The notes beneath the pieces were generated by a model that saw nothing but the letters and a program-made list of their open reading frames with translations, ran no database searches and was not told where the DNA came from. A program made the translations under genes and the position numbers. This document shows, in pieces, positions 6,562-8,696 of a DNA stretch of 8,696 nt. Source of the DNA: an uncultured Lachnospiraceae bacterium (GTDB lineage: Bacteria > Bacillota_A > Clostridia > Lachnospirales > Lachnospiraceae); assembly GCA_946410365.1 (NCBI GenBank), contig CAMKAA010000022.1, positions 1 through 8,696 on the forward strand, written 5' to 3'. Every line of letters starts with the position of its first letter. Positions within the stretch are counted from its first letter, which is position 1.

Positions 6562-6825
6562 TCAGGCAAGTCCTTTCCATGTGACGCCGTAAACCTGCTC
6601 CATAACCTTGCGGACCTCGTCCATCATATGCTGACACGCTTCGCTCTCGGTCGCGAACTGCATGAGGCCGATCTTCTTTTTCTTCTCACTGAAGTATACT
6701 TCCCAGCTGTCCTGCTTGTTCTTTCCCATGCAGATCCTTCCGCCGTGGGAACCGCCCTTGAGGTTATATAAACGAGAAGGAACAAGATGTTCTTTGAAGA
6801 ATGCTTTAAGCTCTTTTACAGTCAT
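6562..6825 (-). CDS. Hypothetical 87-residue protein
   Basis: I do not recognise this gene. It encodes 87 residues, soluble-looking, lysine-rich, with no signal peptide or membrane segment. Visible pieces are an N-terminal helix-like stretch MTVKELKAFFKEH, a glycine-rich turn GGSHGG (24-29), a probable beta stretch SWEVYFSEKKKKIGLMQF (40-57), and a C-terminal helix EACQHMMDEVRKVMEQV (62-78). Aromatic residues W41, Y44, F45 and W83 and cysteines C32 and C64 may be core positions. The pattern of a W-E-V-Y-x-S-E strand, then F-x-x-E-x-E-A-C, faintly recalls small immunity-type proteins from memory, but I cannot verify this. The start at 6825 is set by AGGAGG 6 nt upstream; the frame is open to an ATG at 6852 but without a binding site. 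The good ribosome site, own promoter, own palindrome and shared terminator all argue that the gene is real. It converges on ppdK and is divergent from groESL. Confidence 0.8.
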   Translation of the reverse strand: MTVKELKAFFKEHLVPSRLYNLKGGSHGGRICMGKNKQDSWEVYFSEKKKKIGLMQFATESEACQHMMDEVRKVMEQVYGVTWKGLA

Positions 6826-6831
6826 GAGTCT

Positions 6832-6837
6832 CCTCCT
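6832..6837 (-). promoter_or_regulatory. Ribosome binding site of the 87-residue gene
   Basis: Minus-strand AGGAGG lies 6 nt before the ATG at 6825-6823. This is a near-ideal site that decides the start against the ATG at 6852. Confidence 0.8.
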
Positions 6838-6857
6838 TTTATTGAAAATCACTTTAA

Positions 6858-6874
6858 GTAGTTTTGAAAACTAC
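6858..6874. promoter_or_regulatory. Perfect 17-bp palindrome, likely operator of the 87-residue gene
   Basis: GTAGTTTT, one central G, then AAAACTAC. It begins 4 bp downstream of the -10 box of the minus-strand promoter (6879-6884) and covers the predicted start near 6872, the classic place for a repressor to block initiation. The cognate regulator is not in this window and I cannot name its family. Confidence 0.55.
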
Positions 6875-6878
6875 ATAT

Positions 6879-6907
6879 AATATAGCACCGGGAGTCAAAG
6901 CTTTCAA
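6879..6907 (-). promoter_or_regulatory. Probable sigma-A promoter of the 87-residue gene
   Basis: On the minus strand the -35 box is TTGAAA (6907-6902, 5 of 6 to consensus), the spacer is 17 bp and the -10 box is TATATT (6884-6879, 5 of 6). The predicted start near 6872 gives a leader of about 47 nt to the ATG at 6825. Confidence 0.7.
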
Positions 6908-6919
6908 TACGCATCACGA

Positions 6920-6957
6920 TTTTTTCATGTATAAATAGAATATTAAATATGAAAAAA
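6920..6957. repeat. AT-rich inverted repeat with 9-bp arms
   Basis: TTTTTTCAT (6920-6928) is matched perfectly by ATGAAAAAA (6949-6957) across a 20-nt interior that can add a few more A-T pairs with mismatches. There is no following T-run on either strand, so it is a poor terminator. It may be a protein site or merely AT-rich sequence upstream of both promoters. Confidence 0.35.
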
Positions 6958-7041
6958 CGGGATGAGTGAGTAAATGCAAGAAATTGAGAGAAATAATAAG
7001 ATATTAAGAGATATATGCTGTTTTTGCGGCGATTCATTCGG

Positions 7042-7070
7042 TTGCAAACAAAAGGGGATAAAACTATTAT
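7042..7070 (+). promoter_or_regulatory. Sigma-A promoter of groESL
   Basis: The -35 box is TTGCAA (7042-7047, 4 of 6), the spacer is 17 bp, and the -10 box is TATTAT (7065-7070, 5 of 6). The predicted start is near 7077, immediately before the CIRCE element, the usual arrangement for HrcA-controlled chaperone operons. Confidence 0.8.
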
Positions 7071-7081
7071 ACCAACTAGAG

Positions 7082-7108
7082 TTAGCACTCGACATGAATG
7101 AGTGCTAA
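7082..7108. promoter_or_regulatory. CIRCE element (HrcA operator)
   Basis: An exact match to the consensus TTAGCACTC-N9-GAGTGCTAA (arms 7082-7090 and 7100-7108). The symmetry extends one further base pair on each side (7081 and 7109). HrcA repressor binds this DNA and is itself matured by GroEL, so the operon is derepressed when heat shock or misfolding occupies the chaperonin. The hrcA gene is not in the window. Confidence 0.97.
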
Positions 7109-7165
7109 CAACCAATTGCTGAATATGTAAATGGATCATTCACGCATGATAAGGAGGCGTAAAAC

Positions 7166-7450
7166 ATGAAGTTAGTACCTTTAGGAGACAGAGTCGTACT
7201 CAAACAGCTTGAGGCGGAGCAGACCACAAAGTCCGGCATTGTTCTTCCCGGACAGGAGAAAGAAAAACCCCAGCAGGCGGAAGTCATCGCTGTCGGCCCC
7301 GGCGGAGTTGTTGACGGCAAAGAGATCAAGATGGAAGTTAAGGCCGGCGACAAGGTCATCTATTCCAAGTATGCGGGAACAGAAGTCAAGCTCGAGGATG
7401 AGAAGTTCATCATCGTCAAGCAGAATGACATTCTGGCAGTGATCGAATAA
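7166..7450 (+). CDS. groES: Co-chaperonin GroES (Cpn10)
   Basis: A 94-residue heptameric lid of the GroEL chaperonin, cytoplasmic, of normal length for Firmicutes. The N-terminal LVPLGDRVVLK (3-13) is the family signature. The mobile loop spans roughly 16-32 and includes the GroEL-contacting hydrophobic GIVL (24-27). The roof and barrel segments AEVIAVGPG, VKAGDKVIYSKYAGTEV and the C-terminal NDILAVIE are all present. AAGGAGG (7151-7157) lies 8 nt before the ATG. It is the first gene of the CIRCE-controlled operon, with groEL starting 42 bp after its stop. Confidence 0.98.
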   Translation: MKLVPLGDRVVLKQLEAEQTTKSGIVLPGQEKEKPQQAEVIAVGPGGVVDGKEIKMEVKAGDKVIYSKYAGTEVKLEDEKFIIVKQNDILAVIE

Positions 7451-7477
7451 ATAAGACAGGCACTATTTTGAACTTAG

Positions 7478-8696
<1,219 letters not shown>

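Larger units (their letters stand above)
6826..7165. other. 340-bp divergent intergenic region between the small gene and groES
   Basis: This stretch holds the leader, palindrome and promoter of the minus-strand 87-residue gene on the left (6826-6907). On the right are the groES promoter, CIRCE and leader (7042-7165). The middle part, 6908-7041, is AT-rich with no convincing gene. It contains an inverted repeat TTTTTTCAT (6920-6928) / ATGAAAAAA (6949-6957) and a weak 44-codon open frame that I do not call. Confidence 0.7.

Noticed and set aside
6849..7139. 96-codon minus-strand open frame in the groES upstream region
   Set aside because: It spans CIRCE, the groES promoter and the 87-residue gene's promoter, has no binding site before its ATG, and has the composition of translated AT-rich spacer.

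Overview
The window looks like chromosomal housekeeping DNA from a low-to-mid GC Gram-positive anaerobe, most likely of class Clostridia and possibly Lachnospiraceae. Four things point there: strong AGGAGG-type ribosome binding sites, a textbook HrcA/CIRCE-controlled groESL operon, a pyruvate phosphate dikinase that closely resembles my memory of the Clostridium symbiosum enzyme, and an ABC-F protein of the YkpA/YbiT type. The family and genus are inferred and no database was searched. No mobile element, CRISPR array, tRNA or rRNA is visible.

Layout: positions 1-35 hold a bidirectional terminator. On the minus strand, 2653 to 1016 encodes an ABC-F ATPase and 936 to 40 a PHP-domain phosphoesterase (RNase AM/YciV-like), with a hairpin terminator (965-997) between them. 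The ABC-F gene has a plausible sigma-A promoter (2705-2733) whose transcript would begin almost directly with a small hairpin. Divergently on the plus strand, 2868-3719 encodes a glycerophosphodiester phosphodiesterase with an N-terminal hydrophobic segment. It is preceded by a perfect 8-3-8 dyad and followed by a partly duplicated sequence. Next comes ppdK (3842-6472), which ends in a very strong UUCG-loop terminator. That terminator is shared with a convergent small gene (6825 to 6562) for an unrecognised 87-residue protein. The small gene has its own good promoter and a perfect 17-bp palindrome over the predicted transcription start. A 340-bp AT-rich intergenic region then leads to the groES promoter and CIRCE, groES (7166-7450) and the first 401 codons of groEL, which runs off the right edge.

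Functionally the region joins central carbon metabolism (pyruvate/PEP interconversion by PPDK), lipid-headgroup salvage (GDPD), nucleotide or RNA end turnover (PHP protein), ribosome-associated ATPase activity (ABC-F) and heat-shock protein folding (GroES/GroEL). These are separately controlled neighbours, not one pathway. I found no convincing new multi-gene system. The items most worth a second look are the orphan 87-residue gene with its operator-like palindrome, the dyad in front of the GDPD gene, and the degraded second ATPase site of the ABC-F protein.
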